A stretch of DNA of 64,000 nt from Chrysaora quinquecirrha. Lineage: Eukaryota; Cnidaria; Scyphozoa; Semaeostomeae; Pelagiidae. The translations under genes were made by a program, and so were the position numbers. The stretch spans positions 1,402,369 through 1,466,368 of the forward strand of contig JACTAT010000060.1 in NCBI GenBank assembly GCA_014526335.1, written 5' to 3'. Below the pieces are notes generated by a model. That model did not search any database and was not told the DNA's origin. It saw nothing but the letters and a program-made list of their open reading frames with translations. Position 1 is the first letter of the stretch; every line of letters starts with the position of its first letter. Positions 11,100-22,549 of the stretch are shown here, piece by piece.

Positions 11100-11220
11100 A
11101 GCCCAGCTCCGGTGGTCGTGTGATTAGCACTTGTGCTTCTCACGCAATAAACCCCGGTTAGATTCTCACACATGTCACTGATGACTTCCAATAAGAGCGA
11201 AACGCGTCTAGCATTTGAAA
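11100..11220 (+). mobile_element. SINE-like unit: tRNA-like promoter followed by a hammerhead-like core
   Basis: A tRNA-like stretch (GTGTGATTAGCAC near 11120, GGTTAGATTCTC near 11157) precedes a hammerhead-like motif. That motif has CTGATGA at 11178-11184, GAAA at 11199-11202, then CGC and the cleavable triplet GTC at 11206-11208. Helix I arms 11169-11177 and 11209-11217 pair at seven of nine positions, counting one G-U. Helix II is imperfect. Schistosome Sm-alpha elements are the known precedent for a pol III promoter plus a hammerhead. Activity is not implied. Confidence 0.5.
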
Positions 11221-11344
11221 ATGGGGCGGCTGGTGAAATTATTCATATATGAAAAATATTCCGAATTACAGCAGTACTTGTTTACAAGAGCTGATAAATT
11301 TAAGACAAAAGATACTATTTTTACATATTGGTTAATTACTTATT

Positions 11345-11402
11345 AAGTGTCCCATTACTTAGCGTCCTATTGTCATTTAATTACTTGGCGTCCTATTGTT
11401 CA
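11345..11402. repeat. Two-copy 27-bp tandem repeat
   Basis: The string CATTACTTAGCGTCCTATTG is followed at once by a variant ATTACTTGGCGTCCTATTG. It borders the 3' end of the GIY-YIG fragment and may be its tail. Confidence 0.5.
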
Positions 11403-11403
11403 T

Positions 11404-12030
11404 CAGATAAAACTTATTTTTATGTCGGCATTTGGATATCAGCTCAGATCTTTTGTTCAGTAGTGAGTCATTGTTCCCTTTCATAATGTATAATTTCTCA
11501 GTCAAACATAAGTCACACCGTTTTGAAATGTTGTTGTAGGCTTTGGCAGAGGCGATGATAGTCCATTGTATGTTGTAGTCTTTATTCTTGTCTTTTAGTT
11601 CCCATATCTATTTAGAAAGTTCTGTGCTGTTGGCGTATTTTTGACCGAAATGACTGTTTGTGTTGCGAAAAGTGTTTCTTAAAAGTTCCTTCTGTCAGGC
11701 CTATGTAGTCTTTCCCTGTCCTGTCTTCGTTGGTCGTTACGTGGGCATGGTAGATTATACTTGAAGTAAGGCAGTTGTTGTTCAGTGGGCATTCTTCTTT
11801 CTTGCGGCAGTTGCATGTGTTGTCAGGGGTGGTGGTGGGAATTTTGTTTGTTACTTTCTTGTTATGTTTGCTAATTATCGTCTCCATGTATTCCGTGCAG
11901 CTGTAACTTAATTTCAGGTTGTTTTTGTTTAAAATTTTATGGAACTTGTGATTCTTCGGGAAATGTTTGTTGATGAGTTTTAGAAAAGTTTGGCCAATGT
12001 TATTCTGTACGTTCTTGTTGTAGGGGAGGG
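11404..12030 (-). pseudogene. GIY-YIG retroelement C-terminal fragment (Penelope-type)
   Basis: On the minus strand the open stretch starts at LPYNKNVQNNIGQTFLKL and runs through a cysteine motif (CNCRKKEECPLNNNC), the GIY-YIG signature KDYIGLTEGTFK, and then, after a frameshift and a TAG near 11612, IWELKDKNKDYNIQW and CLTEKLYIM. This order fits the endonuclease tail found after the reverse transcriptase in many cnidarian retroelements. No reverse transcriptase is present. The 5' end is cut off at 12030/12031, exactly where the FTCD duplication begins, so the duplication breakpoint truncated it. Confidence 0.75.
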
Positions 12031-12065
12031 AGCGGATGTCAACTGCAATACCAAATAACAAGTAC

Positions 12066-12244
12066 CTTGTCTGCTCCTCTGCCGTTTTCTCTCAGATTCA
12101 ATGCCACACGATGCGCTTGTTCTTTGTTCCGAGAACATTGATGTTGTAAGCAATGAGAAACTTTCTTGCACCAGAAATCGTTGCACCCCAAGAAGGTATA
12201 AATTCAGTTGTGCCGTAGTCAGGTTTCCATTCATCTTTTTTCAT
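12066..12244 (-). pseudogene. FTCD: Duplicated FTCD exon, frameshifted
   Basis: This matches the FTCD exon at 848-1027, with the same splice borders, but one T is missing from a TTTT run near 12121-12125 (TTCTTTG here, TTCTTTTG in copy A). The frame breaks after the NVLGTKEQ region. It is isolated from other FTCD exons and next to a retroelement fragment, so it cannot contribute to a normal product. A homopolymer sequencing error is an alternative reason for the shift, but not for the isolation. Confidence 0.8.
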
Positions 12245-12457
12245 CTAAAACCAGAGATCCTTTAAGTCTTTAGCTATATGGTGAAGATTTTCGGATGGAC
12301 AGACCTTGAATGTGGCCAACTAACATTGTCTATTGTTTGAGGTTAAAGACCTCGAATTCAAGCACCACAGAGACATAATAATGTTATCCAGAAAATATGA
12401 GGTCCGCATTATAAATTTTGTTAAGCCAAAGCTAATAATACAGACCAGCATGTCGCA

Positions 12458-12825
12458 GAAAAAAATAGGCTAGTCTGCAAGGTCTGCAGGGTCCTCGGGA
12501 TCTCTGTTATTCACCTAACCCTAAAACCTGTAATGTCTGGCTGAAACCACTGAGGTCTAACCTGTTCTGTCCTGCCATATCAGCCTCTAACGTTTTCTCT
12601 CAAAATAATGAAATCCCCATTCACTCTATACAAGATTACAGCTTTGTAGCGATTTTGGAGCGTATTGAGTTTTACTCTGTTCTGAACTTCAGTTGCTGTG
12701 TTATTACTACGGCGGATAGCTATCGTTACGTCTTGACTTTCGTGTTGCATAGACCCATTTATTTGGAGCATTTCCTAGCGGATAGCTCTGGCATGATGTA
12801 AATACAAACTCCTATCTGAAATGCA
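12458..12825. mobile_element. 368-bp insertion in duplication copy B
   Basis: Absent from copy A, where the sequence runs GTCGCA directly into ACTGATC. In copy B the insertion sits between GCA (12455-12457) and a second GCA (12823-12825), so a 3-bp target duplication is possible. It begins GAAAAAAATAGGCTAG. No terminal inverted repeats or family features were seen. It may instead be ancestral sequence deleted from copy A. Confidence 0.5.
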
Positions 12826-13304
12826 ACTGATCTAAAATTTACCTTTCTCCTCAAGTCCCTCGTACTCTCCGGATCTTATCTGTGGTACTGACCTTCTGTA
12901 GTCACTCTTTGCAGCAAAGCCACACAAATAAACTGACAATGAGAAAATGTTGATTAATAAAACTTAACTAATGTCAGCCTAAAATTACTGTTGTTCTTGT
13001 ACACATTTTAAAATGTTTTACATCGGCGCAAATCGCGTATACGCTCGCGATCGCGTATAAACTCGCGCAAATGTACTCACGCGAGCTTTTTCATCGCTGG
13101 TGCAAAATGATCAGTAATGTCAGGCAATAGTTCTTTCTGAGGAATTTCGAAAATTAAAAACATAACCTCGCTGAAAAGAATGCGTGAATATTCAAAACGT
13201 TGAAAGAATGCAATTGAATCTACGCGAATCTAGCCTGTTTTGTCTGCGACATGTTGGTCTGTGTTATTAGTTTTGGCCTAGCAAAATATATAATCTACGC
13301 GAAT

Positions 13305-14540
13305 TTCATGTGGTGCAAAGTCTATGAAAAGAACGAGGATGCAAGTCTCAAAAACCGGAGGAACAAGGAAACATCAAGACATCCGCAAGAGCTTTTTGAC
13401 ACCACAAAGCATGTTCATTAAGCATCAGCAATATGAAAATATCATAGAAAGTGTGGTAGATACAGTCTGGAAAAAGACGCAAATCTAAGTTAAAGGAGCG
13501 GCAGGCCGCAAAGTAAAGTCGCGGCTACACGCGCGACTAATCACCGTGACCGTTGAAACTAGAAGTAGCATGTGTAGCCAGGGATGGATTTACGAACAAA
13601 ATGTTCTGCAACCGGATGAAACACGGTTGCACAACATTGATTTGGCGAAACGTTTCGTGACATGTGTTGGCTTGTCGCCAATAATTTCACAGCGTGTAGC
13701 TGGTTTTTTGCATTGGCCACGCAACACCAAAATTTCCATCATGAATAAACATTATTAACATTAATCATTTTAGAGAAATGAATGTTGCAGTAGTGCTGGG
13801 ATGGAATATGAAGGCTTTCAAAGAAGTTTTCAATTCTTGCCTGATTGTCATGTTTCCATTGCTAAACACATGCAGGAAAAAGAGAGCAATACAACACACT
13901 ATTTTGATCTATGCCATTTGTCAAAAAGGAAGTTTCCTACAAGTATATATTTTATTTGTTTTTTTGTATGATTTAGGAAAGGTCAGGGGTGGATCTAGCT
14001 CAAAATGTGACTGTTGCAAAATTTGGAGGTGTGTGGGCGAAGCTCCAAAAGGGGCAACACCCTTTAGGCTCTGGGAAAATAACTTCTTTATGAAAAAGAA
14101 TGCCATTGATAATAATGTAAACAGCAAAAATAAAACCGACTTTTAACAATGTTAGCAATTCACAGATCGGTCAAGCATACAAAGATCAATGAATAATTTC
14201 CAGTTAATCAAAATAATTCATTTCAGCAAAACGCCTATAGGGAGCATAAAATATATATAACAATGTACCACAGTAGGTTAATCAATGCATTTCTTCAAAA
14301 TGGTCAACATCTGTGCTTTCTTCTCACATTTTCAGTTTCCTTTAGTGATGCTTATGTTACGTGAGGGTGTTGCAAAATGTAAACTAAGATTATATATACC
14401 ACATAAGAGGGATCTGTGTTGACAACTATATCAAAGTTTATATACAAAAGTGAATAATGCCAGGCACGCATCGAAAACCAATGTCATATTGAAATGTCTG
14501 TATGAAGCAATGAAACCAATAAATGAACCATATTTTAACT
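13305..14540. other. No gene recognised
   Basis: Sequence without a recognisable coding region. Bases 13500-13560 are locally GC-rich (gcggctacacgcgcgac), and 13980-14060 holds a 'ggggtggatctagc...gggcgaagctcc' segment typical of dispersed repeats. Short open frames here show no conserved motif. Confidence 0.4.
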
Positions 14541-14559
14541 GTAATTCTAGTCACCTAGC

Positions 14560-16670
14560 AAGAGGAGTCTTTCATTTGCCTTTCAAGCAAAATGCTCAGC
14601 AACAGCGTCCATATCAAGCTTTATTTCACAATGCACATTACCCATTATCAAAGCATAAAGGCGTGTCTCAGTCAAAGAGTTCCTCAGGTACATTTTCAAA
14701 CTTCTTTACATAGATATAGAGTGCTCGCAAGAACAGGTTGTTACATGGATTCTTGCAAATACTGGAAATGCTGTCATTATGTTTGGAAAAGATACGGAAT
14801 CAATAGCAACTCCTGGACATTCTCCAGTGATGTGCCACTGATTTGATATATCAATATTTGCCCTACATTTCAAGCTCAGTTGGAATGGAACGAGGCTCAG
14901 GCATGCCCATGCATTACAGAAGAAACCTGTCAAGTCACACTTGCCAGTCTGACTTGGAAACTATGTGATAGGACATAGCATGAAGCACATCCATTATATC
15001 AAGACTGGCCTTAGAAAAGCGAGAACTAATGAAATTTCTCAAATGATCAAAAAAGGGAATTGTTACCGATCTTGCAAAGTATTCAGAAGGTGAGTCGGAA
15101 GGGACATTGTCTTGATGTACCTGCCGACCTACTGTTCTTGGACTTTTACGCCCATTTCCAACAGTAGCATCAAGCTTCACTGCTTCTTCAAACCAAATAC
15201 AATGTTTTGTTTGAATCGACCTCATTATGCGTCCTTTCCAGCATGACAAGCAAAAGTGAAATCTTTTCCTGAGCAGCAGCAAAATCTAAAGAAGCACTAT
15301 GAAGATGCTTTGTTAGGGGCCTAGTCACTTGAAGGCAACAGGAAACAACAACAAGTGAAATAATAAACTCAAATTACACGCAGTAATGATAGAGGCTTAC
15401 AGCCTTGGTTTTACCATTGTTCCAGCTAGTGTCTTCATTTATTTTGATGATTTTCAGAGTGGCTATGACAGCTGAAAATAGCTCCACCATTATGCCTAAG
15501 CTTTCTAATCTGGCTATCCAACAGGTGCAAAAGACATCAATTAGTGAGTATGAGTTGACTTAGCAAGCATTTCCTGGATTTTGCATTGAAGTACCTGAAA
15601 GTGTTTGCAAGAGTCATTGAAAAATTCTGATATAATGCGAACTTTTTCCATCATTTCTTAATCACTTGGATCTGACAACAAGAAGCTATGTAGAGATATA
15701 GAACATGGGAGGCAGAATGTACAAACAAGGCATCATTGTAAACTTGTTGAATTCGAGCTGCAGCTCCAGAAATCCTACAAGCCATATTGTCAGCACCATC
15801 GAAGCCCTGGCTCCGACAGTAGGTCATAGAAAGACCAAGGCTTTTCTCTGCATTCAGGATAGTAGCAGCGATTGCCTAACCTGAAAGATCACGTTTGCAA
15901 AGAACTAGCCCAATGAATTTTTCTTGAATCGTATTTTTTTATCAACAAAGCGAATAAAAAGTGACATTTACTCTATGTTTGTGCAATCTTAGGCTTCATC
16001 AGCTAGAATTGAAAAAAAAATTTGCCTCTTGGATTTCTGAAACAAGAGTCTCTGTCAGCAATGTGCCATAAGTTGAACGGTAAGTTGCATGTTTGGGGCA
16101 TTCTTTCACATCCTTAATGGCACATCGAGCTCCAAAATCATTGTCATTGTCATCTGCAAGATATTTTGAATCGTCACAATGACCACTCAGTGTGACATTT
16201 TGCCTACCACAAGCAATAACAAGATCAACAGTTGGCTCAACTGTTGCTAATTTTTGTGAATTTGCTCTTTGTTTGCTTTGTCTAATGGAATATTTACAGA
16301 AGTAGCTTTCTGTTGCATTCGAAGTTTAAAGTGGGTTGCTTTAAGTTTATATATTCTGAATGTTTATATAATTTTTGAAGTGCGGATGACCATTTCTTTA
16401 TAGGTGATCAATACAAGTTCTTCAGTTTAGATGCATTGTGACTACTCTAATCACAACCAAAGATAATACAGAAAGCTCCATCAAAGACTTCCGAATAAAC
16501 AAGCCATGGGTACTTTGATAACCAGCTGTACCGAAACGTTCTTTTGTTTCCATTAAGAGGGAACTTATAGCCTGGATCAGTTCATACTTGGCTTCATCAG
16601 ACAGAGAAGGGACACAATTAACAAAATTTCCAATATTATTAGGAAGCTGAGAAGCCACAGCATTCATTCT
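14560..16670 (-). pseudogene. Decayed hAT transposase (DUF4371 / P52rIPK-like)
   Basis: Order on the minus strand: SDEAKYELIQAISSLLMETK near 16600; an N-terminal catalytic-domain segment around 16000-16260; RSQGFDGADNMACRISGAAA near 15780-15830, matching the family GQGYDGAxxMSG; ALFVHSASHVLYL for the VHCxxHxLNL motif; SEYFARSVTIPFFDHL near 15070; and the C-terminal dimerisation part with HVTTCSCEHSIS near 14720 and RSLKMYLRNSLTETRLYAL near 14650. Multiple stops and frameshifts break it. These proteins cut and rejoin transposon ends. No inverted repeats were found at the edges. Confidence 0.75.
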
Positions 16671-17149
16671 GTCTGGCTCTGTCTTGGTGGAGGAAAAAGA
16701 ATCCGAAGATCCATGCTCCGTTATGGGAGGTAAGACACATGTAACTTCCCCTGAAGATTTTCTCAGTAATTGAAGCCTTTTTCTTTTGCTGGTAATTCTA
16801 TGTAATGATCACATTGATTTTAAATCAGTAAACAAGCACATTGGCTTGATTTATATGCAATGCATTCAAGATTAATTAACAATAAAGCGAAATGACAAAG
16901 CGAAATAACAAAATGAAAAATACTAATAATGATATCAGGGGCTTGGGAACATGTTAGAAATGATAGGGCACAACAAAAAGGGGAGAATTTTTGTAATAAT
17001 TAAAACAATGAATAAATGAGAGAAGTTTCTCTTTTAGTAGCATTTTCTTTTAATTAAAAGGGGCACAAGGCACAAAAATGGAAGGGGGCACGTGCCCTTT
17101 TTGACCCCAGGTCCAATGCCCCTGCAAGATTTTATGATTGTTGTAGCAA

Positions 17150-17930
17150 AAATGAAAAAGTTTCACTATTAAAAGAATTATCATCTCTTCTTCTCTTGTT
17201 ATTCTCTCTTTCCACAAATAACTTTGCCACACTAACAAATATATCTGTTGTATGCGTTCTGCTGCTTCATTCTGTTGAGAAACTGCTTCATGCTGTCTTG
17301 TTATTGCTTTCTAATGTCTTTTAAGAACTTCACCACTTGGGCAGATGCAGAAGACTTAGATGGTTTATTTTCTTAGTTCTTTTCGGTTGTGGAGGAGCAG
17401 GGGGAGCATCGGCGCCTTCAAGGTCTCTAGCAACATCTTAATTTTGGACATAGAGATGTTGAACTCTGATTTTTCTTGCAGTGAAGATGGTGGATGTTGC
17501 TGCTGATCACAACTTTCTGGTACTCCATTCAGTCTAACTAAACTCCTTGTTCCGAGAACTTCATCAAACAGATTGTTTTATTTTGACAAATTTCTTGCAG
17601 CCCAACTTCTGCTGTTGTTTTCCTTAGCCTCTTTGTAATTATCTTTCAACTTTCTCAGTTTCTTCTTCACCTGATCTACTGTCTTGCCTGTGCCTTTCTT
17701 ATTTGTTATCACCAACTATTCTTTTTCAAGCAGCTGGATTTTTATGGCTCTCAAGTTCACCAAAACATTCTTTCCATGTGCTCACTACCACATCGGTTTC
17801 AATCTCTGTCCGTCTTGTTCTTGTATAGTTTTCAATGATTTTTCTTTTACTTGCGCCTTCTATCATCTTAGGTCTCGTTGTGGGTTCTTGGCTAGACTGA
17901 TTGTAAGGACGATGCTGGTAATTCATTTAA
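17150..17930 (-). pseudogene. Myb/SANT-like DNA-binding protein remnant
   Basis: On the minus strand a basic helix-rich segment reads KTVDQVKKKLRKLKDNYKEA (near 17650), followed by NNLFDEVLGTRSLV (near 17560) and a Ser/Gln-rich linker. The end is coiled (HEAVSQQNEAAERIQQIYLL, near 17240). This is the arrangement of Myb/SANT-like proteins that accompany DNA transposons or occur as stand-alone regulators. In-frame stops near 17700, 17580 and 17350 show decay. It lies upstream of the hAT remnant on the same strand but need not belong to it. Confidence 0.55.
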
Positions 17931-17954
17931 AAAAATAGCAACACTATCGCAATG

Positions 17955-18335
17955 TCCAAAGGACAATTATCGCTATCATAATCGTCATTATCATCATGGA
18001 AATTGTTATCATTATCATAATCATTATAGTTATCGTCATCTCCATCATCATCACCATCATCATCTTCAAAATCAATGCAACAATCATCATTATGTCGCTC
18101 TCATCATCAACGATATCATCATCATGATCATGATCATTGTCATCATTATCATAATCATCAATCATAATGATGACATTGATGATAATTATGACAATATTCA
18201 ACGTGATCATCAACACCATCATAATCATCTTCAACGCAACAATCATCATCATGTCATTATGTCACTCTTAATATAATCATCAATATCATCATCATTATCA
18301 TCATCATTATCATCATCATCATCATTCATAAGCAT
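17955..18335. repeat. Imperfect (ATC)n / (GAT)n microsatellite
   Basis: About 380 bp of ATC, ATT and ACC triplets with scattered interruptions. The minus-strand open frame (Met/Ile/Asp only) is a repeat artefact. Confidence 0.95.
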
Positions 18336-18339
18336 TATG

Positions 18340-19240
18340 ATAATAGCAACTCAAACTTGTTTTGTTCATGTAGCCAGTGGCCCCAACCAAATCTTGGATT
18401 AGCACCTGCCTTATTGTCACATTCCTAATGCAAATAATATTTGGAGAGACAACAAACCGAAAATATAATCAGTAAATATAGGTAAATTGCAACCAAGTCA
18501 CAATTGATTTTACAAAATTTCATCAACAAGTTACTCTGATTTTACCCAAAATATGCAAAAGGAATTCAGGAATCTTCTGACAACAACTGAGTCACATTTC
18601 AGTAAATATTATGCAAATGAGCTTCGAAAATTGTCTTATTGGACGAAAAAATCTAATTATCTAAATAAGAACTTTGAAAACTTCTGCCAAATACTAGACC
18701 ACAACAAATCATCTACTTGTTTACAAATTCTGCAATTGTCAACTAGTTGGTCTTCATGATGACCAATTAGGCAACTTCAAAGCTTACTTCCTCATATTTG
18801 CGGCTTCTCTATTGTTACATTTTGGCAGGAAAAACCCCCTATACATACATCCATACATGTATCCATACATACATGCTTTCCACAAACACCCCCTCAATAT
18901 GTCCTTCAGACATAAAAATGAAATTTGCATCACTCTAAATGGTGGGGGAAAACTCTTCGTGCATCCGGAAAATAAACTTGCCGTTGATTACTACTTTGTT
19001 GTGTATATTCTGTATATTCATGTGGTATACTGGAAGCTCTTGGGTATCCGTATGGGTCTTGAGAATCATCATAAAGGTCATTGTTCTTAGTAAAACTTTC
19101 ATTTACAAATACTCGGAATCCAGTCATTTTTAAAGGCATCAACTTCAGAGTAAAGAATGAAATAAAGAATTATGGTCGATTACCAACCTTTTGTTGTTAG
19201 ATTATCATACCATTGCTGACAGATAACATTGTATTGTATT
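18340..19240. other. No gene recognised
   Basis: AT-rich sequence between the microsatellite and the LINE 3' end. A small ACATACATCCATAC-type repeat lies at 18840-18875. No coding signature seen. Confidence 0.4.
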
Positions 19241-21190
19241 GTATTCTTTAATGTTAGTTTTTACAGTAGTGTCAAATCACTAATTTAAACTAACATAGAG
19301 CAAACTTCAGAGATTGCATTAAGTTAGGTATTCTATTGAATATTGCAGAATGAGCATGCACATTTGTTATAGAGAAACCATATCTTGACCAATGTTTTGA
19401 ACTGTTGTGTATTTTGAGCTGATTTTATTTCAACAGGAAGTGAGTTCCATATTTTTTGGTCCTTGAAACCTCAATGGTTTAATTCCATTATTGGTAGTTT
19501 CACCTTTGGAACTTCTTGCAGCTTAAATACAGTTATTTTTGCTGAGAAGTAGTCTGTAATAAAGGTAGCATTGAGGCCCATAAGTGTTTTATAAACCTCA
19601 AGTGCTAGAAGCCTAACCCACTGAACATGTATTCTCATGACTTCAGACTGTTTAAGGAATGCACTATAAGATGATGTATAGTCTGAGTATGCCAGGCGTA
19701 GGGCTCGTTCATTTATTTTCTCAAGCTTATCTTGGCTACTCTTGCTGCATAGCATCCAGATTAATGGACAATAATTAAAATGACATAGAATGAAGAAGTT
19801 GATAATTATCTGTTTTTCTCTTTTACCGATGGTCTTTGCTGGGCGTTTCAATGAATTTCATTGTTTAGCCGCTTTCTTGCAGATTTTGTCAACACGAATT
19901 TCAAATTTTAGGTTTTTGTCTATTTCTCAGCGAGTAGAGTCACATTGCTCTCAACTTTTATTTTGAAATTGTCATTAGTTACAAACTTGTCCATTGGCTT
20001 AGCTTTACTTCCGACTTTTATTGCTTGAAAGTTTGAGGGATTTGCAGCATTTGATTTTCCATAAACTAAGTTATAAATTTTTCAGTATTTGTTTTTATGA
20101 ATTGCACCAGATCGCTTTCATTAGTGGCCGTGACTGATATTGTGTTATTGTCTGCAAAATTACATAGTGATCCTTCGCTCAGGTGAAAGAAAATATAATT
20201 TATAAAAATGTTAAAAAGTATAGGTCCTAAAATAGATCCCTGCAGGACCCCTTGCCCCAGTCCCCCCCAAGAGCTGAAGCAAACCCTTTACTTTAACTTT
20301 TTGCTTTCTAGTTGACAGATAGTCTTGTATGAACACCACAGTGTTTTTATCCACTCCATATGCATTTAACTTTGCTAGGAGAAGATCTTTTGGTAGAGTA
20401 TCAAAAGCTTTGGACAAGTCCTTCATGACCGCACCAAATAATTTATTGTAAGCTGGTGTGATTGCTGCCTTATTCATTACATCAGGAAAGACCCCTTGTA
20501 GAATGCATATATTTAGTATACTTTGTAATTGATGGAGAATGATATTGATGGCTTTCTTTAAGAATTAGGCGTTTATCATACCTTTTCCTGTAGCTTTATT
20601 GGTATTTAAATCCATTATTATTTTTCTTAGTGCTTCTATTGGAATTTCTTGAAAAATTAAAGTAGAGCTACTATGTACATGGTTTATGATTCTAATAATA
20701 CTCGGATGCTGTTGAAACTTTCTGATTACTTCGTTTATTGGTATCCATTGTTCATTTATATCTTCATTAGAGGTATAGCTTGTTTGACCTATGCTTCAAA
20801 AATGTTGATTCATTATCTCAGATACAGCTTGTGGATCACTAATTAGGCAGTCATTTTCATAGATGGTAATTTCTTAATCTGCATTACCTTTGCTAAAAAA
20901 ATATAGCTTCAATTTTTTCCAAAATGTCTTAGAATCCATAGTTCCTTTTTGGTAAATTTAGTAAAATAGTCAGGTTGTACACATTTCCTTAGATTGGCAC
21001 AATGATTTCGTTGTTTCCTGTATTTTTCAAAATTTTCTTTAGTCTGGCGTTTATTATACGCATTTTTAGTTAAGTTCTTACCATAATTTTTAGTTTAGTT
21101 CTTTTCGATGCATTTTCGTCAATGGCTTGTTATTAGCTCTAATTATTTTGGACTTTAAAGGAGCATGCTTATTAACAGTCAGGGTTGTTA
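19236..21190 (-). mobile_element. 5'-truncated LINE (same family as the 27.7-31.6 kb copy)
   Basis: Fragments of reverse transcriptase and its C-terminal region read on the minus strand: VNKHAPLKSKIIRANNKPL at the truncated 5' end (about 21180), DLSKAFDTLPKDLLLAKLNA (about 20420), a region around 20160 equivalent to the FADD box, and LCHFNYCPLIWMLCSKSSQD (about 19760). Each has a close counterpart in the longer LINE. Frames are broken many times. The 3' end is near 19236, followed by TTGTATTGTATTGTATTC, a short terminal tandem repeat. The 5' truncation abuts the 160-bp satellite. Confidence 0.85.
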
Positions 21191-21239
21191 CTCTCAAATA
21201 GTAAGCGTGTTGTACAAAATCGGATACCAGCATGAAACT

Positions 21240-22040
21240 TTGGTCACAGTGGTAATTTTCAGCACTGAAAAAGATGAGCCGCATACCCCAGCTGAAAAAT
21301 GCCCCAAGTGCTATTTTTAGACTGGGGTACTAGGTTCCAGGCCCTAAAAACCGTTTTTTGAATAATATTGATCCAAATGGTGATAACTGCACGAAAAATT
21401 GTAGAGATAGGCAATTTTATATGCTTAAAAGATGAGATGCCGACCACAGTTGAAAAATGCCCCCAACTGCCTTTTTTTAGACTGGGGTACTAGGTTCCAG
21501 GCCCCCAAAACAATTATTCTTATAATTTTGCTCAAAATGGAGATATCTTAAGGAAAATTAGTAGAGATGGGCAGTTTCATATGCTAAAACAGGTAAGATG
21601 CCAACCCCAGTTGAAAAATGCCCCCAAATTCTATTTTTAGACTGGGGTACTGGGTTCCAGACCCTAAAAACGGTTTTCCTAATAATATTGCACTAAATGG
21701 AGATATCTGCACGAAAATTGGTAGAGATAGGCAGTTTCATAGCTAAAAAGGTAAGATGCCGACCCAAATTGAAAAATGTCCCCAACTGCTATTTTTAGAC
21801 TGGGGTACTGGGTTCCAGGCCCTAAAAACGGTTTTCCTAATAATATTGCTCTAAATGGAGATATCTGCAGCTTCATGTGCTAAAAAAAGGTAAGATGCTG
21901 GCTACAGTTGAAAAATGCCCCCAACTGCTATTTGTAGACTGGGGTACTACTGTAGGTTCCAGACCCTAAAAACGGTTTTTCTAATAATGTTGCTCTAAAT
22001 GGTGATACCTTTACGAAAATTGGTAGAGGTCATAAACCGC
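21240..22040. repeat. Tandem satellite, about 160-bp unit, five units (left block)
   Basis: The landmark ACTGGGGTAC recurs at 21321, 21481, 21641, about 21799 and about 21939, giving spacings of 160, 160, 158 and 140. Each unit has GTTGAAAAATGCCCCCAA, CTATTTTTAGACTGGGGTAC and GGTTCCAG(A/G)CCCTAAAAACG. Related units reappear at 25975-26235 in the same orientation, beyond the transposase-like gene. Confidence 0.9.
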
Positions 22041-22549
22041 CACTTTTGAGTGTCAGTTTCTAGGTAGCGTCAATAAATAAACCCAAAAAATGAACCGGAT
22101 ATTGTAAAGGTTTCATTTCATTTGCTTTAACTCTTTGACATACGAGCGTGTATTGTAAAAGTCACGTGGCACGATGTCTGGATGAAATAATAGCAAGATA
22201 ATAGCTGTTGTTGAATGAGTATGTCACAATCACAAAATACACTTGATAAAGATCGAATTTTGCAATCACAAGATGCACGTTGTAAAATTTGAGATAAATT
22301 GTCTGCTGCAAATATCGAAGTTTCAAGCAATTCACGTAAACGTTTATTTGGAAAGTAAGACCATGATATGTGGAAATGTTGAAGACAAAATTTGAGCTGG
22401 TTGACCCCCATAGTGAATAAAACAGACCTACTTCATCAAGCAATGAAACATTAGAGACAAATTGGGAGAGTTGTTTTGTTTGCCAAGGAGCAACATCAGA
22501 AGAATTAGAATGTCCAGCAAGGAAAAGCACTTACTCTGGTAGGATATAG

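Larger units (their letters stand above)
12031..13229. repeat. Segmental duplication, copy B
   Basis: Copy of 813-1643, colinear and near-identical, but split by 368 bp at 12458-12825. It carries a 1-base deletion in the FTCD exon. After 13229 comes a 62-bp insertion (13230-13291) bordered by AATCTACGCGAAT on both sides, then unique sequence. Confidence 0.85.

Noticed and set aside
17944..18252. 102-codon minus-strand open frame
   Set aside because: It is a translation of the ATC microsatellite, with only a few residue types.
21240..22040. Regularly spaced repeats as a CRISPR array
   Set aside because: The units are contiguous 160-bp repeats without unique spacers, and the genome is animal.
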